In this document: piece by piece, positions 6,398-14,003 of the stretch
How the letters are laid out: each line of letters opens with the position of its first letter
Numbering within the stretch: the stretch's first letter is position 1
Translations under genes and position numbers: made by a program
Assembly (NCBI GenBank): GCA_018054915.1
Contig: JAGPIR010000013.1
Coordinates: forward strand, 1 to 14,003
DNA: 14,003 nt
Reading direction: 5' to 3'
From: Allobrachymonas sp.
GTDB taxonomy: Bacteria > Pseudomonadota > Gammaproteobacteria > Burkholderiales > Burkholderiaceae_C
Notes under the pieces: generated by a model
Seen by the model: only the letters and a program-made list of their open reading frames with translations
The model's database searches: none
What the model was told of the DNA's origin: nothing

Positions 6398-6991
6398 TCA
6401 ATCCAGCGGCCAGACCGCCCCGTTTTCGTTGAGAATGGCATCCAGCGCAATATCGTGCGATTCGGGCATCAGATCCTCGATGAATCCGTGCGCGAAACTC
6501 AGCCCCACGGTATAGGGGTGCGGCTGGACGGCCGCCAGCGTGCGATCGTAAAACCCGCCGCCATAGCCCAGGCGATAGCCGCCGGGTCCGTACCCCACGC
6601 ACGGTACGAACAAGAGCGTGGGCACAATGATTTCGGTCTCCTTCGGCTTCGGAATGCCATAGGCATCCTCTTCCATCGGACACCCGGGATACCAGGCATG
6701 AAACTTGAGGGTCTTGTGTTCCTTGTCGACCACTGGCAGCCCGATGCGGCGGCGCTGCGACTCTTCCAGCAATTCGCCGTCTTCCTTCCAGCGGTGCAGG
6801 GCCGGCAGGGGATCGAACTCCCCCTTGATGGGCCAATAGGCGCCAATGGTCACGTCATTGCGGCGCAACAGCCATAGCCGCATCACGCGTTGCAGCTGTT
6901 CCGTCACCGTCAGCCGGTTCGGTAAAGCCTGCCGCTGGGCCAACAGCTGCTGGCGCAGGATTTTTTTGTCCAAAAACGGGGTGTTTTTCAT
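6398..6991 (-). CDS. 5-formyltetrahydrofolate cyclo-ligase
   Basis: This cytoplasmic enzyme (5-FCL, also called MTHFS; YgfA in E. coli) converts 5-formyl-THF to 5,10-methenyl-THF using ATP, returning a stored folate to one-carbon metabolism. With the ATG at 6991 it is 197 residues, the family size. Seen are the N-terminal basic helix KKILRQQLLAQRQAL (9-23), IGAYWPIKGEFDPLP (49-63), GLPVV (84-88), and the P-loop-like signature GYRLGYGGGFYDRTL (138-152). The frame stays open upstream to an ATG at 7105, but that would overlap the divergent transglycosylase start and adds 38 unmatched residues, so the shorter form is chosen. The gene is convergent with the lipoprotein and divergent from the transglycosylase with a 102-bp gap. 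In many proteobacteria ygfA lies next to 6S RNA; the gap here is too short for one. Confidence 0.93.
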   Translation of the reverse strand: MKNTPFLDKKILRQQLLAQRQALPNRLTVTEQLQRVMRLWLLRRNDVTIGAYWPIKGEFDPLPALHRWKEDGELLEESQRRRIGLPVVDKEHKTLKFHAWYPGCPMEEDAYGIPKPKETEIIVPTLLFVPCVGYGPGGYRLGYGGGFYDRTLAAVQPHPYTVGLSFAHGFIEDLMPESHDIALDAILNENGAVWPLD

Positions 6992-7081
6992 ACTATCAAG
7001 CTGCTGCAACGGGATAAATGCACATATGGCTATATCTATCCCTTTGCGGAGTTCGTTTTCCAGAACACCGGCATAGTTGGA

Positions 7082-7087
7082 GATAAT
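7082..7087 (+). promoter_or_regulatory. Candidate -10 box directly upstream of the lytic transglycosylase ATG
   Basis: GATAAT sits in GGAGATAATCGCCCCAT, almost the same string as before dedA. The start of transcription would be at about 7094, which is the A of the ATG, implying a leaderless mRNA. The -35 region is poor. The surrounding 102-bp gap (6992-7093) must also hold the promoter of the divergent cyclo-ligase gene, for which I see no convincing boxes. Confidence 0.33.
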
Positions 7088-7093
7088 CGCCCC

Positions 7094-9178
7094 ATGCTTT
7101 GCCATATCCGATGTTTTTTTCTCCGGCGCCGCACGGTCAGGCCGCTCCGGCTTATTGTGACATGGCTTGGACTGTGCCTACTGCCGGCCGCGCACACACA
7201 AACGCCTGACGGCTTGTTGCCAGCTACGCCCACACAGGCAATTCCCGTTCCTGCGGCTGGCAATCCGGCTGACAGCGTCATTCTGAACATGGCTCAGGCT
7301 TTCCGCAAAAAGGACAGCGCCACTCTCACCGCCCTGCTGCCGCAGGCCAGGGGCCATGCGCTCGAGCCTTGGGCCGCCTACTGGGAACTGTCGGCCCGTC
7401 TACCCACAGCCAGCCCGGCGGAAGTCGACGCATTTTTGCGTCGCTACGCCAATACCTATCAGGAAGACCGGCTGCGCAACGACTGGCTGCTGCAACTGGG
7501 ACAGAACAGCGACTGGGACACATTCGCCCGTTTCTACCCGGCTTTTCGCATGCGTGATGATCATGCCGTGCGCTGCTACGCCATCATGGCCGCACAGCCC
7601 TTGGGGCTTTCGCCCGAGGAAACCACGCTGATGCTGCAAGAAGCATGGCTCAGCCGCAATAGCGGCGGCAGCGCCTGCAACCAGGCAGCCGGGCGGCTGC
7701 ATGCCCAGAATCTGCTGACTGAAACGGACATCTGGCGTAGAGCGCGGCAAAGCATTGAACGGCGCCAGTTAGGTTCAGCACGTGCGGCCGTGGCCATTCT
7801 CGATGCGGTTGCCGCAGACCTGGTACAGGCACTCTTTGAAAATCCACAGCGCCATCTGGAAACGGCTGATCTCTCCACCGCAACGGGCCGTGAGCTGGCC
7901 GTGCTGGCCACCGCACGCCAGGCCATTCTCGACCCGGCCATGGCCGCGCAATGGTTGCAGGTGCAGGGCCGCGCCCTTTCTGCCGGCCAACGCGACTGGC
8001 TCTGGGGCAGCATCGGCCGGCAGGCCGCATTGAATCTCGATCTGCAAGCGACCGGATACTTTTCCCGGGCCGGCAGCCTGCGCCATTTTGACGAAGAGCA
8101 TCTGGAATGGATGGCCCGCAACGCCTTGCGTCACGGTCAATGGGCCCAGGTACGACAAGCCATTGAGGCCATGAACACCGTTACCCGGCAGCAACCGGCG
8201 TGGACATACTGGCTGGTACGCAGCCTGCAGGATGGCCGGCAACGCCCGGCACAACGTTCCCGCAAAGCAGAGACACTGTTACAGCAAATCGCCGGTCACC
8301 AGGGGTTCTACGAATTGCTGGCGCTGGAAGAGCTGCGCGGCCGCATCGATGCGGCGCAGCCTGTGCGCAATCCCGATGCGCAGGAGCTGGCAGCCGCCCG
8401 CGCCAATCCCGGCCTGCAACGCGCCCTGCATGCCCGCTCCTTGGGGCTGAACAGCGAAGCGACACGCGAATGGAATTACTCTACTAATCTGCACCAGCGG
8501 GGCGGCATGAACGACCGCGATCTGCTCGCTTCCGCGGCACTGGCCTGCCAGCAGCAGTGGTGGGACCGCTGCATCAACACCAGCGAACGCACACGCCAGC
8601 ATCTGCACATGCAGCAGCGCTTTCCCCTGCCCTACCGTGAAAGCATTCTGGCCTGGAGCCAGCGCTCAGGTCTTGATCCAGACTGGGTCTTTGGCCTGAT
8701 CCGGCAGGAGAGCCGTTTTGCCCCGCAGGCGCGCTCCGGAGCGGGCGCTTCGGGCCTGATGCAGGTCATGCCCGGCACGGCACGTCTGGTGGCGCGCAAG
8801 CTCGGGCTCGCGGCTCCTGCCTCGGGCAGCATCGATGGGAATTTGCAACTGGGCACCAGTTACCTGGCCCAATTGCACAGTGAATTTGGCTCTGCCGCAA
8901 TGGCAAGCGCCGCTTACAACGCCGGCCCCGGCCGGCCGCGCCGCTGGCGCGAAGGACCGGAAATGGAGGGCGCCATCTGGGCCGAGAACATTCCCTTTGC
9001 CGAAACACGCGATTATGTGAAACAGGTGCTGGCCAACAGCGTGAACTATGCCCTGCTCAGGCACGACGGACAGGCGCAATCGCTCTACACACGCCTGGGA
9101 GTAGTCAGGCCCACACTGGCGGCACAGCAACCCTTGTCGTCCGACCCCAACCCCGAACCTGCGGGAGATACGCAATGA
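7094..9178 (+). CDS. Soluble lytic murein transglycosylase, Slt70-like
   Basis: This periplasmic enzyme cleaves the MurNAc-GlcNAc bond of peptidoglycan, forming 1,6-anhydro-MurNAc ends for murein turnover. The 694 residues start with a basic region and hydrophobic signal segment (about 19-31), with cleavage plausible around 34-36. A long alpha-helical superhelix (about 60-505) is followed by the SLT domain (about 515-655). Catalytic Glu539 is in LIRQESRFAPQARSGAGASG (535-554), followed by LMQVMP (555-560), AYNAGPGRPRRW (607-618) and ENIPFAETRDYVKQVL (631-646), all standard for family 1A. A Pro-rich tail ends the protein. No in-frame alternative start would keep the basic signal-peptide region. 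The stop overlaps the lysE/argO start (ATGA), so the two are probably translationally coupled. Confidence 0.94.
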   Translation: MLCHIRCFFLRRRTVRPLRLIVTWLGLCLLPAAHTQTPDGLLPATPTQAIPVPAAGNPADSVILNMAQAFRKKDSATLTALLPQARGHALEPWAAYWELSARLPTASPAEVDAFLRRYANTYQEDRLRNDWLLQLGQNSDWDTFARFYPAFRMRDDHAVRCYAIMAAQPLGLSPEETTLMLQEAWLSRNSGGSACNQAAGRLHAQNLLTETDIWRRARQSIERRQLGSARAAVAILDAVAADLVQALFENPQRHLETADLSTATGRELAVLATARQAILDPAMAAQWLQVQGRALSAGQRDWLWGSIGRQAALNLDLQATGYFSRAGSLRHFDEEHLEWMARNALRHGQWAQVRQAIEAMNTVTRQQPAWTYWLVRSLQDGRQRPAQRSRKAETLLQQIAGHQGFYELLALEELRGRIDAAQPVRNPDAQELAAARANPGLQRALHARSLGLNSEATREWNYSTNLHQRGGMNDRDLLASAALACQQQWWDRCINTSERTRQHLHMQQRFPLPYRESILAWSQRSGLDPDWVFGLIRQESRFAPQARSGAGASGLMQVMPGTARLVARKLGLAAPASGSIDGNLQLGTSYLAQLHSEFGSAAMASAAYNAGPGRPRRWREGPEMEGAIWAENIPFAETRDYVKQVLANSVNYALLRHDGQAQSLYTRLGVVRPTLAAQQPLSSDPNPEPAGDTQ
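9163..9168 (+). promoter_or_regulatory. Shine-Dalgarno site GGGAGA for the LysE-family gene
   Basis: GGGAGA lies 6 nt before the ATG at 9175, inside the last codons of the transglycosylase gene. It supports both this start and the 4-bp ATGA overlap between the two genes. Confidence 0.65.
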
Positions 9179-9804
9179 CGCACCCCGCCCAGGTGGTGCT
9201 GACCGGCTTTTTCACCTGTATTTCACTGATCTTCGCCATCGGGGCGCAAAACGCCTTTGTACTGCGCCAGGGCATCAAGGGCGAGCACGTGTTCTGGGTC
9301 TGCCTGCTGTGCGCCACGCTGGATGGCGTGCTCATGGCTTTTGGCGTAGGCGGATTTCATTTGCTGGTGCAGCGCTGGCCGTGGATCATGCCGCTGTCGC
9401 GCTACGGCGGCGCGGCCTTTCTGCTGTGGTACGGCTGGCGCAATGCCGTTTCGGCCTGGCGTGGCACCGCAGCCCTGGAAGCCGGCAATGGCGCGGCGCA
9501 GCAGACGCTGGGGCAAACGCTGCTCGCCTGCCTGATGCTGAGCCTGCTCAACCCGCACGTATACCTCGACACCGTGGTGCTGATCGGCACCATTTCCGCG
9601 CGCTATGACGCTCTCGCCTGGTTCTTCTGGCTGGGCGCTGCCCTTGGGTCGCAAATCTTCTTCTTCAGCCTCGGTTATGGAGCCCGCCTGCTTCGGCCCT
9701 TGCTGGCCACCCCGCGCGCCTGGCGTGTGCTCGACACCCTGATCGCCTTGACCATGTGGTGCATTGCGCTGTCGCTGCTGTGGCCGCAGCAGCTTGCTGC
9801 ATAG
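9175..9804 (+). CDS. LysE/ArgO-family amino-acid exporter
   Basis: This 209-residue inner-membrane protein has about six hydrophobic segments. It carries the LysE/ArgO signatures FAIGAQNAFVLRQGIKGEHV (20-39) near the N-terminus and SLLNPHVYLDTVVLIGTI (123-140) in the middle. The C-terminal segment VLDTLIALTMWCIALSLL (185-202) is also typical. Members export basic amino acids (lysine, arginine) and limit their toxic build-up. Lysine versus arginine cannot be told from sequence. Family members are often controlled by a LysR-type activator (ArgP/LysG), but none is adjacent. Instead the gene overlaps the lytic transglycosylase stop by 4 bp with a good ribosome site, so it is probably expressed with that gene. 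leuS starts 47 bp downstream. Confidence 0.92.
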   Translation: MTHPAQVVLTGFFTCISLIFAIGAQNAFVLRQGIKGEHVFWVCLLCATLDGVLMAFGVGGFHLLVQRWPWIMPLSRYGGAAFLLWYGWRNAVSAWRGTAALEAGNGAAQQTLGQTLLACLMLSLLNPHVYLDTVVLIGTISARYDALAWFFWLGAALGSQIFFFSLGYGARLLRPLLATPRAWRVLDTLIALTMWCIALSLLWPQQLAA

Positions 9805-9811
9805 CTGCGCC

Positions 9812-9817
9812 TAAAAT
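9812..9817 (+). promoter_or_regulatory. Weak candidate -10 box for leuS
   Basis: TAAAAT (5 of 6 consensus) lies in the 47-bp gap before leuS, 34 bp from the ATG. No -35 element is evident at the right distance in the end of the LysE-family gene. leuS could equally be read through from upstream. I see no T-box or leucine-codon leader peptide here. Confidence 0.22.
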
Positions 9818-9851
9818 GGCACATTTGCCCCCAACCGTTTCCATCCCCGCC

Positions 9852-12545
9852 ATGCAAGACCATTACCAGCCCCGGGAGGTTGAACACGCCGCCCATTCCG
9901 CCTGGAACGCAGCCGACGCCTACCGCGTGTCCGAAGATGCCAGCAAGCCAAAGTTCTATGCCTGCTCCATGCTGCCCTACCCCAGCGGCAAGCTGCACAT
10001 GGGACATGTGCGCAACTACACCATCAACGACATGCTCACGCGCCACCTGCGCATGAAGGGCTACAACGTCCTCATGCCCATGGGCTGGGACGCCTTCGGC
10101 CTGCCGGCAGAAAACGCGGCGCTGAAAAACGGTGTGCCGCCCGCCAAGTGGACCTACGAGAACATCGCCCACATGAAGGGGCAGATGCAGGCGATGGGGC
10201 TGGCCATCGACTGGAGCCGCGAAGTCGCCACCTGCGACGCCGACTACTACAAGTGGAACCAGTGGCTGTTCCTGAAGATGCTGGAAAAGGGCATCGCCTA
10301 CCGCAAGACCCAGGTCGTGAACTGGGACCCGGTGGACCAGACCGTGCTGGCCAACGAGCAGGTCATCGACGGCCGCGGCTGGCGCACCGGCGCCCTGGTG
10401 GAAAAGCGCGAGATCCCCGGCTACTACCTCAAGATCACCGACTACGCGCAAGAATTGCTTGACCACGTGCAGGTCGGCAACCCCAAGGCCACACTCGACG
10501 GCTGGCCCGAGCGCGTGCGGCTGATGCAGGAGAACTGGATCGGCAAGAGCGAGGGCGTGCGCTTTGCCTTTACCCACGACATCCGTGGCAATGACGGCCA
10601 GTTGATCGGTGACGGCAAAATGTACGTGTTCACCACGCGCGCCGACACCATCATGGGCGTAACCTTCTGCGCCGTCGCGCCTGAGCATCCGCTGGCCGCG
10701 CACGCCGCGCAAAGCAACCTGGAGCTGGCCACATTCATCGCCAAATGCAAGGAAGGCGGCACCACCGAGGCCGAACTGGCGCTGAAAGAAAAAGAGGGCA
10801 TGCCCACCGGGTTGTCCGTCACGCACCCGCTGACCGGCGAGGCCGTGCCGCTGTGGGTCGGCAACTACGTGCTGATGGGCTATGGCGACGGCGCCGTGAT
10901 GGGGGTGCCCGCACACGACGAGCGCGACTTTGCATTTGCGCTGAAATACGATCTGCCTATCGAGCAGGTGATCCAGGTGCCGGGCGAGCAGCCTTTTGAC
11001 AATCGCCAATGGCACGACTGGTATGCCAATAAGGAACAGGCCACGACCGTCCGCTCGGGAGCATTCAACGGCCTGGCGCACAAAGCCGCCGTGCAGGCAG
11101 TGGCCGCAGCACTGGCCGCCAAGGGACTGGGTGAACTCAAGACCACCTGGCGCCTGCGCGACTGGGGCATCAGCCGCCAGCGCTACTGGGGCACACCGAT
11201 CCCGATCATTCATTGCGAGTCCTGCGGGGTGGTTCCCGTTCCCGAGAAAGACCTGCCCGTGGTGCTGCCGCAGGATCTGGTGCCCGACGGCAGCGGCAAT
11301 CCGCTGAACAAGTGCGAGTCTTTCCTGAACGTACCCTGCCCCTGTTGCGGCAAGCCCGCACGGCGCGAGACCGACACGATGGACACCTTCGTGGATTCTT
11401 CGTGGTATTTCATGCGCTACTGCGACCCCCACAATGACAAGCAGATGGTGGCCGATGGGGCCAAGTATTGGATGCCCATGGACCAGTACATCGGCGGCAT
11501 CGAGCACGCCATTCTGCACCTGCTGTATGCGCGTTTCTGGACCAAGGTGATGCGCGACCTGGGGCTGGTGAAAATCGACGAACCCTTCACCCGCCTGCTC
11601 ACGCAGGGCATGGTGCTCAATCACATCTACAGCCGCCGCACCGCCAGGGGCGCCAAGGAATACTTCTGGCCGGCCGACGTGGAGCCGGTGTTCGACGACA
11701 GTGGCAAGCAGGTCGCGGCCAAGCTCAACAAAGCCGTTGGCGACCTGCCCGCCGGCACCTTGATCGACTACGAGGGCGTGGGCACCATGTCCAAGTCCAA
11801 GAACAACGGCGTTGATCCACAAGAATTGATCGACAAATACGGCGCCGACACCGCGCGCCTGTACACCATGTTCACTTCCCCGCCCGAGCTAACGCTGGAG
11901 TGGAACGATTCGGCGGTCGAAGGCAGCTTCCGCTTCCTGCGCCGGGTGTGGAATTTTGCCGTGAAACACGCGGCCGCGCTTCAGGCAGGCCTGGCCGTCA
12001 ACCGGGAGTCCAGCGGCCAGGAGACCCCCACGCTTAGCAAGGCGGCCCGGGCGCTGCGGCTGGATATCCATACGACACTCAAGCAGGCCATCTACGACTA
12101 CGAGCGCATGCAGTACAACACGGTGGTGTCGGCCGTGATGAAAATGATGAACGCGCTCGAAGCCGCGCCCGTACCCGAAACACCCGAAGACCAGTCCGCG
12201 CTGGCGGAATGTTTCGGCATCGCCCTGCGGGTGCTCTATCCGGTTTGCCCGCATATCAGCTACCAGATCTGGCAGGAAACCGGCTATAGCGCCCGCTACG
12301 GCAACCTGCTGGACGCTGCCTGGCCCGAAGTGGACGCCAACGCCCTGGTGCAGGACGAGATCGAGCTCATGCTGCAAATCAACGGCAAGCTGCGCGGCAG
12401 CATTCTGGTGCCCGCAACAGCCGACCAGGCCGCAATCGAAGCGCTTGCGCTGGCCAGCGAGGCTTTTGCCAAGCACGCCGCGCCCGGCCAGCAAGCCAAG
12501 AAGGTGATCGTGGTGCCCAAGCGCCTGGTCAATGTGGTGGTGTAA
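9852..12545 (+). CDS. leuS: Leucyl-tRNA synthetase
   Basis: This class I synthetase attaches leucine to tRNA(Leu). The protein is 897 residues, full length. Seen in order: the HIGH motif as HMGH (49-52) in LPYPSGKLHMGHVRNYTIND; the CP1 editing domain with TTRADT (261-266) and the conserved Asp356 in GVPAHDERD (351-359) that blocks leucine hydrolysis; a possible zinc knuckle pair CESC (455-458) and CPCC (496-499); the leucine-specific insertion (about 590-640); the KMSKS motif as TMSKS (645-649); a helical anticodon-binding domain; and a C-terminus ending KKVIVVPKRLVNVVV. The ATG at 9852 starts MQDHYQP, matching the normal LeuRS N-terminus; in-frame ATGs at 9756 and 9816 would add non-homologous residues. 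The ribosome site is weak. lptE begins at the next base after the stop. Confidence 0.98.
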   Translation: MQDHYQPREVEHAAHSAWNAADAYRVSEDASKPKFYACSMLPYPSGKLHMGHVRNYTINDMLTRHLRMKGYNVLMPMGWDAFGLPAENAALKNGVPPAKWTYENIAHMKGQMQAMGLAIDWSREVATCDADYYKWNQWLFLKMLEKGIAYRKTQVVNWDPVDQTVLANEQVIDGRGWRTGALVEKREIPGYYLKITDYAQELLDHVQVGNPKATLDGWPERVRLMQENWIGKSEGVRFAFTHDIRGNDGQLIGDGKMYVFTTRADTIMGVTFCAVAPEHPLAAHAAQSNLELATFIAKCKEGGTTEAELALKEKEGMPTGLSVTHPLTGEAVPLWVGNYVLMGYGDGAVMGVPAHDERDFAFALKYDLPIEQVIQVPGEQPFDNRQWHDWYANKEQATTVRSGAFNGLAHKAAVQAVAAALAAKGLGELKTTWRLRDWGISRQRYWGTPIPIIHCESCGVVPVPEKDLPVVLPQDLVPDGSGNPLNKCESFLNVPCPCCGKPARRETDTMDTFVDSSWYFMRYCDPHNDKQMVADGAKYWMPMDQYIGGIEHAILHLLYARFWTKVMRDLGLVKIDEPFTRLLTQGMVLNHIYSRRTARGAKEYFWPADVEPVFDDSGKQVAAKLNKAVGDLPAGTLIDYEGVGTMSKSKNNGVDPQELIDKYGADTARLYTMFTSPPELTLEWNDSAVEGSFRFLRRVWNFAVKHAAALQAGLAVNRESSGQETPTLSKAARALRLDIHTTLKQAIYDYERMQYNTVVSAVMKMMNALEAAPVPETPEDQSALAECFGIALRVLYPVCPHISYQIWQETGYSARYGNLLDAAWPEVDANALVQDEIELMLQINGKLRGSILVPATADQAAIEALALASEAFAKHAAPGQQAKKVIVVPKRLVNVVV

Positions 12546-13052
12546 ATGCAGCCCCTCAATCGTCGCCAATGGTTAGCGCTGACCGGCGCCGCTGCGGCGC
12601 TGGCCGGATGCGGCTTTCGCCTGCGCGGAACCGGAACCGGCCAACAGCAATACCCGTTCCGCTCGCTCTACATTTCCGGTGCCGCCACGGCGATGGTCAA
12701 AGAAATCAAGCGCCTGCTTGCAGGATACGTTCAAGTCACCAGCAAAGCGGCCGACGCAGAGGTGGTGTTGACAGTCCTGACTGACCGCGAACAACGATCC
12801 GCTTCGGCCATCAGCACCAGCGCCCAGGTGCGTGAAGTGGAATTGCTGCAGCTGTTTGATTTCAGCCTGGCCGACACCAACGGCCACATCCTGATTGACG
12901 CATCACCCATCCAGATACGCCGTTTTGTCAGCTACCGCGAGTACGAGGCCGCCGCGAAAGAATCCGAATTCGAATTGCGGCTTCGCGACATGCGCACGGA
13001 TGTGGCCCGGCAGGTGTTGCGGCGGCTTGCTGCGGCAAAACCTGCTTCCTGA
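12546..13052 (+). CDS. lptE: LPS-assembly lipoprotein LptE
   Basis: LptE (formerly RlpB) plugs the LptD barrel and helps insert lipopolysaccharide in the outer leaflet of the outer membrane. The 168-residue protein has a lipobox LAGC (19-22), with Cys22 followed by the family hallmark GFRLRG (23-28). Other typical segments are FRSLYISG (38-45), ADAEVVLTVLTDREQR (69-84), VREVELLQLFDFSLAD (94-109) and a C-terminal helix with RDMRTDVARQVLRRLAAA. The signal peptide starts NRRQWLALTGAAAALAG, which has a twin-arginine-like look. The ATG directly follows the leuS stop (TAAATG), so translation is probably coupled; a holA start comes 8 nt after its own stop. The leuS-lptE-holA order is widely conserved in proteobacteria. 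Confidence 0.95.
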   Translation: MQPLNRRQWLALTGAAAALAGCGFRLRGTGTGQQQYPFRSLYISGAATAMVKEIKRLLAGYVQVTSKAADAEVVLTVLTDREQRSASAISTSAQVREVELLQLFDFSLADTNGHILIDASPIQIRRFVSYREYEAAAKESEFELRLRDMRTDVARQVLRRLAAAKPAS

Positions 13053-13060
13053 GTTTTCGC

Positions 13061-14003
13061 ATGCAGATCAAGCCCGAGCATTTGTCCGGTCATTTGCAGC
13101 AGGGGCTCAAACGCCTGTATGTCCTGCATGGCGACGAGCCCCTTTTGCAGCAAGAGGCCGCCGACGCCATCCGTGCTGCCGCCCGTTCGCACGGTTTTTC
13201 CGAACGCAGCAGCCACACCGTCAGCGGCGCGCATTTCGACTGGAGCGCCGTGCTGGGGGCCAGCCAGTCACTAAGCCTTTTCTCCCAGCGACAGGTGGTT
13301 GAAATCCATCTGCCCACCGGCAAACCCGGCAAGGAAGGTCCGGCCGTGCTGATCCAGCTCGCGCAAAGCCTTGCCAGCGACGGCGACCTGTTGCTCATCA
13401 TCACCCTGCCCCGGCTGGACAAGACCACCAAAACCTCCGCCTGGTTCACCGCCTTGCAACAGCATGGCGTTGATGTCGCAATTGACACCGTGGACCGGCA
13501 GGCCTTGCCGCGCTGGATCGCGCAGCGTCTGCGCCAGCAGGGCCAGCATGTGGCGGCCGGTGAAGAAGGGGAGCACGCACTGCGCTTTTTTGCCGACCGT
13601 GTCGAAGGCAATCTGCTGGCCGCACACCAGGAGATCCAAAAACTCGCCTTGCTGTATCCAGCCGGAGAACTAAACGCTGCGCAGATCGAGTCGGCCGTGC
13701 TCAATGTGGCCCGCTATGACGTCTTCAAGCTCGGAGAAGCGGTGCTGGGCGGGCGCCTGCAACGGGTGCAGCGCATGCTCGATGGTCTGCAGGCCGAAGG
13801 CGAAAGCGAAGTCATGGTGCTGTATGCACTAGCCGAGGATATCCGGGCGCTGCGGCGCGTGCGCCGGGCGCTCGACGCCGGACGTCCGCTGCCTCTGGCC
13901 CTGCGTGAACAGCGCATCTGGGGGCACCGGGAGCGCCTGTTCGAGCGCGTCCTCCCCAATCTGCAGGCGCCCGTGCTGGCACAACTGCTGCACGCCGCCC
14001 ATG
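13061..14003 (+). CDS. holA: DNA polymerase III delta subunit HolA (3'-truncated by window)
   Basis: HolA is the delta subunit that opens the beta sliding-clamp ring in the clamp-loader complex. The frame from the ATG at 13061 is open for 314 codons to the window edge; the family is about 330-350 residues, so most of the gene is here. Visible features are the N-terminal RLYVLHGDEPLLQQEAADAI (18-37), a hydrophobic strand DLLLIITLPRLDK in the AAA+-like domain, GNLLAAHQEIQKLALL (183-198) and the following ARYDVFKLGEAVLGG segment of the delta family. No Walker A ATP site is seen, as expected for delta. The ribosome site is weak; being 8 nt after the lptE stop, translation may be by reinitiation. 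Confidence 0.95.
   Translation, partial: MQIKPEHLSGHLQQGLKRLYVLHGDEPLLQQEAADAIRAAARSHGFSERSSHTVSGAHFDWSAVLGASQSLSLFSQRQVVEIHLPTGKPGKEGPAVLIQLAQSLASDGDLLLIITLPRLDKTTKTSAWFTALQQHGVDVAIDTVDRQALPRWIAQRLRQQGQHVAAGEEGEHALRFFADRVEGNLLAAHQEIQKLALLYPAGELNAAQIESAVLNVARYDVFKLGEAVLGGRLQRVQRMLDGLQAEGESEVMVLYALAEDIRALRRVRRALDAGRPLPLALREQRIWGHRERLFERVLPNLQAPVLAQLLHAAH

Noticed and set aside
6992..7093. 6S RNA gene next to the 5-formyl-THF cyclo-ligase gene, as in many proteobacteria
   Set aside because: The gap is only 102 bp, too short for a 6S RNA of about 180 nt, and shows no long imperfect hairpin.
9805..9851. T-box or leucine leader-peptide attenuator before leuS
   Set aside because: The gap is 47 bp, with no T-box sequence, no Leu-codon run and no terminator hairpin.
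9675..11822. Long minus-strand open frame (715 codons) opposite leuS and the LysE-family gene
   Set aside because: It is the antisense shadow of strongly coding, GC-rich sequence. It is rich in His, Gly, Val and Ala as expected for such shadows, and leuS is unambiguous on the other strand.

Overview
This window is a gene-dense, GC-rich stretch of a proteobacterial chromosome, most likely a betaproteobacterium of the order Burkholderiales. The LeuRS sequence and the variant motifs in MutL point that way, with Comamonadaceae or a close relative as the best guess. This rests on remembered family patterns, not a search. Almost everything is housekeeping or envelope maintenance. There is no insertion sequence, phage gene, CRISPR array, tRNA or rRNA that I can support.

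Layout from left to right. Positions 1-243 (minus) hold the first 81 codons of a large adenylation-domain protein, probably a Pls/PosA-type nonribosomal peptide synthetase, which runs off the window. A 320-bp divergent intergenic region (244-563) carries a good sigma-70 promoter for it. Then come a Bcr/CflA-type MFS drug exporter (plus, 564-1781) and, convergent with it, a minus-strand pair mutL-corA (4894 down to 1818). A DedA membrane protein (plus, 4998-5651) is divergent from mutL. It is followed by a glycine-zipper lipoprotein (5767-6300) that ends in a clear intrinsic terminator. Next is a minus-strand 5-formyltetrahydrofolate cyclo-ligase (6991-6398), divergent from a plus-strand run: a Slt70-like soluble lytic transglycosylase (7094-9178), a LysE/ArgO amino-acid exporter overlapping it by 4 bp, leuS (9852-12545), lptE (12546-13052) and holA (13061 to the window end, truncated).

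Functional links. MutL (mismatch repair) and HolA (delta subunit of the replicase clamp loader) belong to DNA replication and repair. LptE (LPS export), the lytic transglycosylase (murein turnover), the glycine-zipper lipoprotein and DedA all act at the envelope. Bcr/CflA, LysE/ArgO and CorA are inner-membrane transporters. leuS-lptE-holA is a widely conserved proteobacterial cluster and is tightly packed here (0 and 8 nt gaps).

I found no convincing undescribed system. The most useful second looks are: the edge NRPS-like gene; a well-formed promoter inside the 3' end of mutL whose -10 box spans the mutL stop codon and would serve corA; a recurring GATAATCGsCC-type -10 element that would make the lytic transglycosylase mRNA leaderless; a His/Gly/Asp-rich insertion in CorA; and a perfect 20-bp GC palindrome inside mutL.
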